Virus record (IMG/VR): IMGVR_UViG_3300028558_000791
Coordinates: 1 to 64,000 of that record
Length of the DNA: 64,000 bases
Source of the DNA: a virus
Strand: one strand, 5' to 3'
A program made the translations under genes and the position numbers. Under the pieces are notes generated by a model. That model saw only the letters and a list, made by a program, of their open reading frames with translations, had not been told where the DNA came from and made no database searches. Positions 54,904-62,755 of this stretch are shown here, one piece after another; the stretch's first letter is position 1, and each line of letters opens with the position of its first letter.

Positions 54904-55710
54904 ATGAAGAAATTTTTTCTTGTATTATCGCTTCTTGCAGTAGGTATCTTCGCCGGCTGTGGTTCTCAATTAGTTGAGTTCCCAGAAGACGGGGCGGCCA
55001 CCGCAGATAGCGGCGTTCCAGTAGACGACGGCTCTACTGATAACGATGTAAATGTAACACCACCTGATAGTGGTGTATGCGTGGATCAAAATTGTCCTTT
55101 GGGACAAGCATGTCAAAATGGCGTTTGTACTCCTGTCGATCCTTGCTCCGGCGTTACCTGCCCTGATGGTGACGTTTGCAAAGATGGAACCTGTACTCCA
55201 GTTGACCCATGCGTTGGTGTAACTTGCCCTGATGGCAGCGTATGTAAAGACGGCATTTGCACTCCAGTTGATCCTTGTGCTGGCGTAACTTGCCCTAAAG
55301 GTGTTCAGTGTGTGAATGGCACTTGCCCAACTCCACCTGATGCTGGCTTGCCTGATTCCGGTCCACCAAAGGATCCATGTGATGGTGTCTGCTGTCCCAA
55401 GAATGATGTCTGCAAAGACGGAGCTTGTGTACCAGTTGATCCTTGTGCAGGCGTGAAGTGCTGTGTTGGTAAGGTCTGTAAGGAAGGTGCTTGTGTCCCA
55501 GTTGACCCATGTGCTGGAGTACAGTGCCCAGAAAGCAGGGTCTGTAAGAATGGCTCATGTGTATGTGATGGTGATAATGATGATGACAACCACGGTTGCA
55601 AGAGCGGTCAAGACCGTGTCTGTAGCTGGAGTCATGGACAGAAACATCACCACTGTGTTGATCATGACAAGACCTCTTGTCATCAGAAGCATGGTGATAA
55701 AAAAGAGTAA
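54904..55710 (+). CDS. Cysteine-repeat lipoprotein
   Basis: 268 residues. Lipobox Cys-19 (AVGIFAGC), an Asp-rich linker, then seven or so repeats of the type DPCAGVTCPDGSVCKDGTC, each with four to six Cys, ending in a His/Asp-rich tail. Such repeat lipoproteins are common on Myxococcota-type cell surfaces. Probably surface exposed and disulfide-bonded. Follows the OmpA gene by 13 bp, same operon. Confidence 0.8.
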   Translation: MKKFFLVLSLLAVGIFAGCGSQLVEFPEDGAATADSGVPVDDGSTDNDVNVTPPDSGVCVDQNCPLGQACQNGVCTPVDPCSGVTCPDGDVCKDGTCTPVDPCVGVTCPDGSVCKDGICTPVDPCAGVTCPKGVQCVNGTCPTPPDAGLPDSGPPKDPCDGVCCPKNDVCKDGACVPVDPCAGVKCCVGKVCKEGACVPVDPCAGVQCPESRVCKNGSCVCDGDNDDDNHGCKSGQDRVCSWSHGQKHHHCVDHDKTSCHQKHGDKKE

Positions 55711-55733
55711 TTAACCTCACTCTAACTTCAGAT

Positions 55734-55770
55734 AGCCTATACTGTAACAGGTATAGGCTTTCCTATTTTT
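55734..55770 (+). terminator. Intrinsic terminator
   Basis: 9-bp stem AGCCTATAC/GTATAGGCT with 8-nt loop, then TTCCTATTTTT. Confidence 0.85.
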
Positions 55771-55785
55771 ACAAATGATCACGCC

Positions 55786-55814
55786 TTGACACGGGATAAT
55801 TCCGTGAATATCTT
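55786..55814 (+). promoter_or_regulatory. Sigma70-type promoter for the SIMPL/rnpB operon
   Basis: TTGACA (55786-55791), 17-bp spacer, TATCTT (55809-55814), 29 bp before the ATG at 55844. Confidence 0.75.
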
Positions 55815-55843
55815 GGGGCGTGTAACCAAGGAAAACAATTACG

Positions 55844-56566
55844 ATGCAAGCTACTACCGTTGCCGCTCAAGGCACTGCTGAGACGAAGTTCAATCAAGTG
55901 ACGTTTAGCGTTCATTTGACTGAAGAAGCGCAGACCGTTCCTAATGCCAAGAACAAATTGGGATTGGCAATACTTGGGCTCAATGAAGCTCTTGATGAAG
56001 TGAAGAAGGAATTAGGATTGGAGTTTGTAAAGAACTCAGTCCGTACATCATCCAGTACCCAAGAGAACTGGGAGTACGTTGGTAAGAACAATACTCGCGA
56101 ACTCAAAGGATATACGATGAGTTATTCTCTGGCGTTCAGTATTAGTGATTTGGATAAGGTTTCTAAGGTCTATGATGCTTTAACTTCTATTCCAAAGGTC
56201 AGGGTGTTACCGCCAGCATTTAGTCTCAAGAATCATGACCGTCTCAACAAGCGTGCTCTCAAAGCTGCTCAGAAGAAAGTCGAAGAACGTTTCGCTATGG
56301 AGTGTGAGATTTTGGGTCTTGTCCCAGCAGATTTCGAAATTGCCAGTTGGGAAACTAGTTACAGCGATTCTCAACGCTCTGATCGAGTTGCTAAGATGTC
56401 AATGCGTTCTGTCGCTCCTATGGCAGGAGCACAGAATTATTCGTCTACTGACATCAATATTATTGAATCAGCAGCAGCACCACATGAACCTGCAATTGGA
56501 TTCACCGTTGGCTTAGCCAGCGTTACCGTCAATCTTGAAATAGGATATGTTCGTAAGGCGCGTTGA
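55844..56566 (+). CDS. SIMPL-domain (DUF541) protein, copy 1
   Basis: 240 residues. Opening VAAQGTAETKFNQVTFSVHL and GYTMSYSLAFSISDLDKVSKV follow the SIMPL/DUF541 pattern (TxxGxGxxxxxxDxAxxxxxV; Y.....VxVxDLxKV). A paralogue lies at 57277. No signal peptide is evident, so both may be cytosolic. The two flank the RNase P RNA gene. Confidence 0.7.
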   Translation: MQATTVAAQGTAETKFNQVTFSVHLTEEAQTVPNAKNKLGLAILGLNEALDEVKKELGLEFVKNSVRTSSSTQENWEYVGKNNTRELKGYTMSYSLAFSISDLDKVSKVYDALTSIPKVRVLPPAFSLKNHDRLNKRALKAAQKKVEERFAMECEILGLVPADFEIASWETSYSDSQRSDRVAKMSMRSVAPMAGAQNYSSTDINIIESAAAPHEPAIGFTVGLASVTVNLEIGYVRKAR

Positions 56567-56898
56567 ACATGAGCTTAGCTTGGTCAAAGGATATGGAATT
56601 GGATCCTGGTACGTTTGGAGGTTCTCCGGCATGCCATGTTTTAGTAGATATGATGAATCACAATGTTATTCCTATTATAGAGAAGCATCGTGTTTTATCA
56701 TTCATCAATGATGCTATCTATCAATTCAAGTGGTTATCCACTGTGAAGGAGTATGGCGTCAAGGAGAGGTCTATGGTTCTGATGAGGGACGATATTCTAT
56801 CTAGGGTGGATCATATGCCATATCCTGCCAAGTTTAATTCACATCTGAAGAACGTGATAACTCACCACTTCAGACGATACTTGAAAGAAGAGACCTAG
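56563..56898 (+). CDS. Hypothetical protein, end overlaps rnpB
   Basis: 111 residues, helical, starts overlapping the SIMPL stop. Its last codons coincide with the 5' strand of RNase P RNA helix P1. No family recognised. Confidence 0.5.
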   Translation: MNMSLAWSKDMELDPGTFGGSPACHVLVDMMNHNVIPIIEKHRVLSFINDAIYQFKWLSTVKEYGVKERSMVLMRDDILSRVDHMPYPAKFNSHLKNVITHHFRRYLKEET

Positions 56899-57253
56899 AC
56901 AATCGCTCCCGTAAGGAGAGGAAAGTCGGAGCTACGTAGGGCAATTTGCTGGCTAACGGCCAGGCGCAGTGATGCGACAGATAGTGCAACAGAAAAGAAA
57001 CCGCCATGAATCCGCCAGGCCCGAAAGGGAGCAACGGTAGATGGTAAGGGTGAAATGGTGGGGTAAGAGCCCACCGCACCTATAGTGATATAGGTGGCAA
57101 GGTAAACCTCAGATGTAGCAAGCTAAATAGAGAGTGACTTGTCCGGTCAATACTCTCGGGTTAGTGCTGGAGCCATTAGGTAACTAACGGCCAAGATTAA
57201 TGATTGTCTCGATTTATAGACAGGACTCCGCTTATAGGGTGTCTTCTTTCAGG
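56882..57253 (+). ncRNA. rnpB: RNase P RNA, bacterial type A
   Basis: The conserved blocks occur in order: GAGGAAAGTCGGAGC (CR-I, 56917), AGTGCAACAGAAAAGAAACC (CR-II, ~56980), AAGGGTGAAATGG with GGGTAAGAGCCCACCGC (~57046-57077), GGTAAACCTC, TCGGGTTAGTGCTGGAGCC, and ACAGGACTCCGCTTATAG (CR-V, ~57220). Helix P1 closes the molecule: GAAAGAAGA near 56883 with TCTTCTTTC near 57244. This is the catalytic RNA that makes tRNA 5' ends. No protein subunit gene is seen, so it would use the host's. Confidence 0.92.
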
Positions 57254-57276
57254 TTCTATTTTTACAAGGATACACA

Positions 57277-57966
57277 ATGACAAACAAAGTTACTACCGTG
57301 TCGGCTCGTGGATGTGTCGTGACAGATTACGATACTGCCACTTTTACCCTTTCCTTCAACGAATTCGCCCCTAAAGCGAAGGAAGCAAAGTTGAAGTTAA
57401 AGAAGGGTGCGTCTAAAATTACTGCCGCCCTTGATGAACTCAAGAAGAGGGGCTTGGAGTTTTTGACCAACAACTACCGCTCTAACATTTCGGTTGCTCC
57501 GAATTATGTTTATGACCGTACCAATGGTGTAAACCGAATGGAAGGCCAAAAGGCTACCTATTCCGTTACTTTCCAGACTCCCACATTGGAGATGGTCAAT
57601 GAAGCATATGATGTGCTTTCTGAGTTGGAAGTAAATGAATACACGGTTAACTCCCCAACCTACTCTGTTAGGGCTGAGGCGCAATTCAAACAACAGGCAT
57701 TGGAAGATGCTTGGAAGGTAGCGCAAGTATTGTTTGCTCACCAGTGCAAAACGCTTGGGTTTGAAGCAGACAAGTTCTCTGTGGATAGCTGGCAGGTAAA
57801 CTACAGCGGTCGTGACCATGGTGGTTTCTCTAAGGGAGCTAACTATACTAACGGTCTCGCTGGTGGTAGCGCAGGCGGTAGTGAAGATGACGCCATCGAG
57901 TTGAATGCTGGTCGTGCAGCTATCGATGTCATCCTTACTGTAGATTACGTTCGTACCGGATCATGA
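57277..57966 (+). CDS. SIMPL-domain (DUF541) protein, copy 2
   Basis: 229 residues, similar to the 55844 product: VSARGCVVTDYDTATFTLSF, EGQKATYSVTFQTPTLEMVN, and a C-terminal AAIDVILTVDYVR. A Gly-rich loop replaces the divergent middle. Probably arose by duplication. Overlaps the RNA ligase start (ATGA). Confidence 0.68.
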   Translation: MTNKVTTVSARGCVVTDYDTATFTLSFNEFAPKAKEAKLKLKKGASKITAALDELKKRGLEFLTNNYRSNISVAPNYVYDRTNGVNRMEGQKATYSVTFQTPTLEMVNEAYDVLSELEVNEYTVNSPTYSVRAEAQFKQQALEDAWKVAQVLFAHQCKTLGFEADKFSVDSWQVNYSGRDHGGFSKGANYTNGLAGGSAGGSEDDAIELNAGRAAIDVILTVDYVRTGS

Positions 57967-58607
57967 AAATCAAACTTGCCTACCCCAAGATTCCCGATAC
58001 ACTAGACTGTCCACTCAAGCAGTGTATTGCATTTGAGAAGTATGATGGAACCAATATCCATTGGACTTTCATGCCGGGTGAGGGGTGGCAAGACTACGGT
58101 GCTCGACGTGACAGATATGCCATCAATACAACTGGTGTTAGAGCCTTTGAGGAAGCGCATCCAGAGTTGAAGGGTGTCCATACTCTATGGGATCAAAAGG
58201 ATCTTCTAAATGATTTCCTTAATGAGAATCCTAAATACAATACTGCTAAAGAAATTATTGTATTCACTGAGTATCTTGGACCCCATTCTTTTGCAGGTCA
58301 ACATGACCCGAAAGATGTTATCAAGCAATTAATTATATTTGATGTCCAAGTTGATGGGAGCTTAATTCCTCCTGAACAATTTGTAGAAGACTTCAAACAA
58401 TTCAATATTGCGAGAGTTGTCTTCCAAGGAAAGTTTTCTGGCCAACTCTTCGTAGATGTTCGAAAAGGCAAGTACGATGTCAAAGAAGGGGTAGTAGTTA
58501 AGGGCATTTACAACAATCAAATCTATATGGCTAAGATTAAGACTGAAGCCTATATGGAACGATTGAAGAACGAATTCAAAGATAATTGGAAAGAATATTG
58601 GGAATGA
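57963..58607 (+). CDS. RNA ligase of the nucleotidyltransferase superfamily
   Basis: 214 residues. Motif I is FEKYDGTNIHW with the probable adenylated Lys at 26, then RRDRYA (motif Ia), VFTEYLGPHSF (motif III/IIIa region), KEGVVVKGIY (motif IV) and MAKIKTEAY (motif V). The size and absence of DNA-ligase domains fit the RNA_ligase family. It seals 3'-OH/5'-P RNA ends and could reseal cleaved tRNAs or join permuted tRNA halves. Located 0.7 kb after rnpB in the same run of genes. Confidence 0.82.
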   Translation: MKIKLAYPKIPDTLDCPLKQCIAFEKYDGTNIHWTFMPGEGWQDYGARRDRYAINTTGVRAFEEAHPELKGVHTLWDQKDLLNDFLNENPKYNTAKEIIVFTEYLGPHSFAGQHDPKDVIKQLIIFDVQVDGSLIPPEQFVEDFKQFNIARVVFQGKFSGQLFVDVRKGKYDVKEGVVVKGIYNNQIYMAKIKTEAYMERLKNEFKDNWKEYWE

Positions 58608-58768
58608 TGCGGCATTTCTTCGTGGAGAACGAAGATCAACCGTGTCAGGCTTCTTGGTTTGCCGTAAGCTATGAAACCACCTTTTTTACGGTTTCTGGTG
58701 GTGGATGCAACGCTTCAGGGCTTGGCCCTGGGGTCGGTGACCAGGGAGTTTCCACACCAATCCTATAA
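58604..58768 (+). CDS. Small hypothetical protein
   Basis: 54 residues overlapping the ligase stop (ATGA); HFFVENEDQPCQASWFAVSY looks protein-like, then a Gly-rich tail. Weak support. Confidence 0.4.
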   Translation: MMRHFFVENEDQPCQASWFAVSYETTFFTVSGGGCNASGLGPGVGDQGVSTPIL

Positions 58769-58807
58769 TTTGAATTAGACGATCTTATTATTTTTCTTTT
58801 GATCTCG

Positions 58808-58835
58808 TTGACAGTGTTGAAAGCGTGCATATAGT
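58808..58835 (+). promoter_or_regulatory. Sigma70-type promoter
   Basis: TTGACA (58808-58813), 16-bp spacer, TATAGT (58830-58835). A small hairpin CGAGG-CACGT-CCTCG follows in the leader before the ATG at 58880. Confidence 0.75.
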
Positions 58836-58879
58836 TATGAATATACACGAGGCACGTCCTCGAATTTTGGAGAATTACA

Positions 58880-59203
58880 ATGAGTTCAAAAGATGTTGAG
58901 CGTATGACCGCTTTTTCACAACAGTGCTATGAAGCCGCTGAGCATGCTCTTGAAGCGATGCAAGATGGCGAACGCATTCAAATCAAACAGTTAGCCCAAG
59001 TAGTTGGTCTAGCAGTTGCCAAGGACCCAAAAGAAGTTCTAGGTTTTGTCAATCACTACGCACATGATAACAGTCTTGCTTACGTCACCCGAGGTAAGAA
59101 TGGCGGCATTATCAAGGGCCTAAAACCAGCAAAAGTTGTCAAGGCCAGCAAGCGCCAGAAAAAGGCTGATGCTGACGTTGCCACATCTACTGACGCAACC
59201 TAA
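58880..59203 (+). CDS. Hypothetical protein with shared YVTRGxxGGI domain
   Basis: 107 residues; domain ending AYVTRGKNGGIIKG resembles the 26817 product, followed by a Lys/Ala-rich tail. Possibly nucleic-acid binding. GGAG precedes the ATG. Confidence 0.6.
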   Translation: MSSKDVERMTAFSQQCYEAAEHALEAMQDGERIQIKQLAQVVGLAVAKDPKEVLGFVNHYAHDNSLAYVTRGKNGGIIKGLKPAKVVKASKRQKKADADVATSTDAT

Positions 59204-59212
59204 GAGGGTTAT

Positions 59213-59545
59213 GTGTCAAAAGATAGAGATACCCTTGCTCAGCTTCTAAAGAACTGGGCTCAAGACCATGACCACAATTTCATAATTGCATCACCTGAAC
59301 CTGGTGATGATGGCCTTACTCAGACCGGATCTTTCCTCTCATACGTTCTTCGGCAAGAAGGAGCTAGTGTTGATCTAGTTGGATTACTAGACCGCATAGA
59401 ACTCTACGTTGATAGAATCAGAGGTAAGGTCGGCCTGGATGGTATGTTCTGTCGTAAGTGTAAGTCCTTCTACAAGTATGCTGAAGGCAACCAGCCCGAC
59501 GGCTCTTTATTGTGTTATTCGTGTCGAAGTAGTCCATATACCTAA
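59213..59545 (+). CDS. Hypothetical protein with C4 zinc site
   Basis: 110 residues from a GTG start (AAGAGGGTTAT upstream). C-terminal CRKCKSFYKYAEGNQPDG...CYSC gives a zinc ribbon. Function unknown. Confidence 0.6.
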   Translation: MSKDRDTLAQLLKNWAQDHDHNFIIASPEPGDDGLTQTGSFLSYVLRQEGASVDLVGLLDRIELYVDRIRGKVGLDGMFCRKCKSFYKYAEGNQPDGSLLCYSCRSSPYT

Positions 59546-59554
59546 GAGGATGTC

Positions 59555-60910
59555 ATGAAGAACTTTGTAGTCATTGGTGGCGGTACAGTCTCCCATGTTC
59601 GTAATCATTTGGCCCTATGTGCCCCAGCTTACGGAACTACTGCAAAGAAAATGTTTACCATGCTCTACCATAAGCTAGGAGTGAGTGGTGCTGAAGCTAG
59701 CCTCCGAGAGTATGGTTACTGGCCTTCTAGACAAGAATTTGACGTCCAACTCTATCTAACTAAGATGGCTGGACATGATGAGTATGCTCAGCCTTCCAAT
59801 CTAGAAACCAATGAAGACGTTTCCAAACTGGTTGACGAGCTAATTGCAGACCCTAATACTAAAGCCATCATCTTCAACCCAGCTTTGGTAGATTTTGAGG
59901 GTGGAATCGAAAAAGAGCCTCATCTAGAAGATAAAACTAAAGACTATTTTGAATTTAGCACAGTTACCTCTAGTGGTAAATATGAGCCTCGTCTAAAAAC
60001 TTCTGAAGGCGAACAAACGATGTTGTTGTGGCCTGCGGAGAAATTAGTAAAGAAAATTCGCAAAGAACGCAAGGATATTTTCTTGGTCGCTTTCAAGACA
60101 ACTTGTGGGGCAACCGAGGATGAGCAGTTTTTAACTGGCCTGCACTTACTCAAATCTAACTCCTGTAACCTAGTCCTAGCTAACGATACTAAGACTCGCG
60201 TCAACATGATCATCACACCCGAGCAAGCTCGTCACTGTGTCACTACTGACCGTGACATTGCTCTGGACATGTTGATGGAGATGACCATCTCTCGTTCCAA
60301 GGGTACCTTCACTAGGTCTAAAGTAGTCACTGGTAGGGGTGTTCCATGGGGTCATGAGCTGGTTCCAAGCTCTCTTAGAGCGGTAGTTGACCACTGTGTC
60401 AAGGCAGGGGCCTATAAGCCCTTCCAAGGTTCAACAGTTGGTCACTTTGCCGTCAAGGTAGATGACAACAAGTTCCTCACCTCTATGCGTAAGACCAACT
60501 ACAACCAGCTAGAGGAGCTGGCATTGGTCCATGCCAATGGTGATAATGAGGTTTGGAGTCAGGGAGGTAAGCCTTCGGTGGGTGGTCAGTCACAACGTAT
60601 CGTCTTCCGCGAGCATCCAGGCATGGACTGTATCGTTCACTTTCACTGCCCTCCCAAGCCTGGAGCAAAGCTTTCTGTTAGAGACCAGGCGCCCTATGAA
60701 TGTGGTAGCCATGAGTGCGGCAAGAACACCAGTGCAGGTCTTAGAGAGGAAGAAACGGGTATCAAGTGTGTCTATTTGGACAACCATGGCCCCAATATTG
60801 TCTTCAATCGTAATGTCGACCCTGAGAGGGTTATCAAGTTTATCGAAGAGAACTTCGACCTCACCAAGTCTACTGACGGGGTGGATAGGACAAAAGTAGC
60901 GGTGGTATAA
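59555..60910 (+). CDS. Fusion: CoaB-like domain + class II aldolase/adducin-like domain
   Basis: 451 residues. Residues 1-~240: VVIGGGTVSHVRNHLALCAP, FNPALVDFEG and VAFKTTCG follow the phosphopantothenoylcysteine ligase (CoaB/DFP C-terminal) order. Residues ~260-451: class II aldolase-like, with HANGDNEVWSQGG, IVHFHCP (metal His pair) and YLDNHGPNI. With coaD at 40808 this suggests involvement in CoA precursor metabolism, but the combined reaction is unknown. Domain calls are from motif patterns only. Confidence 0.6.
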   Translation: MKNFVVIGGGTVSHVRNHLALCAPAYGTTAKKMFTMLYHKLGVSGAEASLREYGYWPSRQEFDVQLYLTKMAGHDEYAQPSNLETNEDVSKLVDELIADPNTKAIIFNPALVDFEGGIEKEPHLEDKTKDYFEFSTVTSSGKYEPRLKTSEGEQTMLLWPAEKLVKKIRKERKDIFLVAFKTTCGATEDEQFLTGLHLLKSNSCNLVLANDTKTRVNMIITPEQARHCVTTDRDIALDMLMEMTISRSKGTFTRSKVVTGRGVPWGHELVPSSLRAVVDHCVKAGAYKPFQGSTVGHFAVKVDDNKFLTSMRKTNYNQLEELALVHANGDNEVWSQGGKPSVGGQSQRIVFREHPGMDCIVHFHCPPKPGAKLSVRDQAPYECGSHECGKNTSAGLREEETGIKCVYLDNHGPNIVFNRNVDPERVIKFIEENFDLTKSTDGVDRTKVAVV

Positions 60911-61233
60911 TGTTCATTCACTATGATAAACAGATTCTCAACTCTGACACTATTAGATGGATTGAGTGCTATAATTTGGTCAATGGAGGCTATATCCGCC
61001 TCTATCTTCAGGATGGTTCATCTGAATTGGTAGAGGGGCCAGCCGCATTCGATATAGTGATGCGGCTGTGTCCTGATGCACTAGAGGGTGAGCGGGCCAA
61101 GTATAAGCGCCATGCATGGGCGATTCATAATTTAATTGGTCACCCCTTGATGCAGGTTTTTTCGTGGTTAGGTTTAACAAAGTTAGGGCTGAAAATTCAT
61201 GACATTACTGTCCCCAATCCTATCACTAAGTAG
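60910..61233 (+). CDS. Hypothetical protein
   Basis: 107 residues, one-base overlap with the preceding gene. Contains RHAWAIHNLIGHPLMQVFSW, a motif (HNLIGHPLM) that recurs in small phage proteins of unknown function. Confidence 0.6.
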   Translation: MFIHYDKQILNSDTIRWIECYNLVNGGYIRLYLQDGSSELVEGPAAFDIVMRLCPDALEGERAKYKRHAWAIHNLIGHPLMQVFSWLGLTKLGLKIHDITVPNPITK

Positions 61234-61243
61234 GTAAGCAAGC

Positions 61244-61783
61244 ATGGGAACTAAACTGGAAATCGAGCGAAAGTACTTGGTCAAGCTTCCAACATCTTGG
61301 GCGGCTCTCGCAGAACTTTTTGATGGCATAGTAGATGTCAAGCGCATTTCACAGACGTATCTGGTGGCAGAAAAGGGTGAACAGTCATCCAGGGTTAGAA
61401 AAACCATAGAAGGGCTGAGCGGTGACACTGAAACTGTATACCATCATAACCAGAAGAAGCCAACGGGCGATACTGGAGTCCATGAAGAAACCGAGTCAGA
61501 GATTAATGAAAAAGAGTATAACAAGGCCCTCAAGGGAGCAAGACCTGATAAGTGCGCTGTTGAAAAGACCCGCTTCGTCTTCGAGTGGCACGATCAAATT
61601 TTTGAGCTTGACCTGTTCAAAGGGCACCTCAAGGGGCTGGCTATATTGGAGATTGAGTTAGAAGACAAAGACGATACTGTAGAGTTACCGCCCTTTCTCA
61701 AAATTGTCAAAGAGGTAACTAAGGACAAGAAGTTTACTAATTTCAGTCTAGCTGATAAAAAATTAAAAGAGAAATGTGAGTAA
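61244..61783 (+). CDS. CYTH-domain triphosphate-tunnel protein
   Basis: 179 residues. EIERKYLV (the ExExK motif) opens the protein, followed by alternating charged strands (SRVRKTIEG, EETESEINE, VEKTRFVFEW, FELDLFKG, LEIELED). This is the CYTH/TTM fold, covering tripolyphosphatases, thiamine triphosphatases, adenylate cyclases and RNA 5'-triphosphatases. Which activity applies cannot be read; an RNA-end role would match nearby RNA genes. Confidence 0.8.
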   Translation: MGTKLEIERKYLVKLPTSWAALAELFDGIVDVKRISQTYLVAEKGEQSSRVRKTIEGLSGDTETVYHHNQKKPTGDTGVHEETESEINEKEYNKALKGARPDKCAVEKTRFVFEWHDQIFELDLFKGHLKGLAILEIELEDKDDTVELPPFLKIVKEVTKDKKFTNFSLADKKLKEKCE

Positions 61784-61787
61784 GACT

Positions 61788-62015
61788 ATGGCAAGTTTGA
61801 AAGACCTATCATCCAAAATCACTGCTGCTTTGGATAAAATCCTCCCAGAAGAGGTTCGTTGCGCCTTCGTTATGATTGATATCAAGGAGAAGGAAGTCTC
61901 GACAGTTTCCAATATGAGCGACGAAAGTACCATCGCTTTGCTGGAAGAGGCTATCAAAGGGCTGCAAGATCCTGAAGTTGTTGTAAGTGATGTGGATGAA
62001 TTGAAAATCAACTGA
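61788..62015 (+). CDS. Hypothetical protein
   Basis: 75 residues from ATG 61788 (GTG 61776 possible). Mixed alpha/beta with KEVSTVSNMSDESTIALLEE. Unknown. Confidence 0.5.
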   Translation: MASLKDLSSKITAALDKILPEEVRCAFVMIDIKEKEVSTVSNMSDESTIALLEEAIKGLQDPEVVVSDVDELKIN

Positions 62016-62222
62016 ATGCATCCTGAGATTAGGAAATTCTGGGAAGATGCTGGCCATGTTGTACATGGCCCTTCCATTATAGATACATATGAGATATACA
62101 TTGGTCCTGGTCCAGCTAGACTAATTGAAACAATTGCTCACGGCAACAAGTACCGATTTAATAAACAATGGTATTCGGAAGAGGAAGCGCTAAGGATTAT
62201 CAAGCTAAAAGCTTTTCTTTAA
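62016..62222 (+). CDS. Small hypothetical protein
   Basis: 68 residues, starting directly at the previous stop. IETIAHGNKYRFNKQWYSEEEAL near the end. Unknown. Confidence 0.5.
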   Translation: MHPEIRKFWEDAGHVVHGPSIIDTYEIYIGPGPARLIETIAHGNKYRFNKQWYSEEEALRIIKLKAFL

Positions 62223-62259
62223 CCTATCAATAGGTGGATATATAAGATACGCTATTTAA

Positions 62260-62335
62260 GTCGTCGTACCCAAATGGTTAAGGGACGGAGCTGCAACCTC
62301 CGTATGTGTCCGTTCGAATCGGACCGACGACTCCA
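62260..62335 (+). tRNA. tRNA-Cys(GCA)
   Basis: Acceptor GTCGTCG/CGACGAC, D stem CCC/GGG, anticodon arm CGGAG-CTGCAAC-CTCCG, T arm GTCCG-TTCGAAT-CGGAC, T73-CCA. Confidence 0.95.
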
Positions 62336-62344
62336 TACCACTAA

Positions 62345-62434
62345 GGAGATTTGCGTGAGTGGTTGAAACGGTCACCCTGGAAAGGTGAAGGGGTCGCAAG
62401 GCTCCCATGGGTTCGAATCCCATAGTCTCCTCCA
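62345..62434 (+). tRNA. tRNA-Ser(GGA), conventional
   Basis: Acceptor GGAGATT/AGTCTCC, anticodon arm TCACC-CTGGAAA-GGTGA, class II variable arm, T arm ATGGG-TTCGAAT-CCCAT, CCA. Same anticodon as the permuted tRNA at 45920. Confidence 0.95.
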
Positions 62435-62440
62435 AAACAA

Positions 62441-62638
62441 ATGTGCTATCTATGTTTACAAGACAATCCATTTAATATCCAGGATTTATCTAAAGAAAAG
62501 ATAGATATTAAGAGGAATAGAGCTAAGTTAGTTAAAGAGCTATTAGAGTTTTATTATAAAGAAGTTGTTTGTGATGATGGTAAGTTGGAGATAATAAAAC
62601 TAAAAGAAGAGCAGTATAAATTATCCCGAGAGATGTAA
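62441..62638 (+). CDS. Small hypothetical protein between tRNAs
   Basis: 65 residues, MCYLCLQDNPF start with a CxxC, then Lys/Glu/Ile-rich helix. AT-rich compared with neighbours. No ribosome site. Moderate support. Confidence 0.45.
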   Translation: MCYLCLQDNPFNIQDLSKEKIDIKRNRAKLVKELLEFYYKEVVCDDGKLEIIKLKEEQYKLSREM

Positions 62639-62643
62639 TATAT

Positions 62644-62733
62644 GGAAACTTGGCCGAGTGGTTTAAGGCGCTAGTCTTGAAAACTAGAGATCTCGAAAGG
62701 GGTCCGGGGGTTCGAATCCCTCAGTTTCCGCCA
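62644..62733 (+). tRNA. tRNA-Ser(TGA)
   Basis: Acceptor GGAAACT/AGTTTCC, anticodon arm CTAGT-CTTGAAA-ACTAG, class II variable arm, T-loop TTCGAAT, G-CCA. Confidence 0.95.
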
Positions 62734-62755
62734 GATTCATTATTGAAAGATTAGA

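Noticed and set aside
56882-57253. Window is bacterial chromosome because it has rnpB and lysS
   Set aside because: Gene density, tiny unknown genes, homing nucleases, orphan DNA methylase, T4-type nuclease and the tRNA array fit a huge phage better; a mis-assembly remains possible and is named as a refuter.
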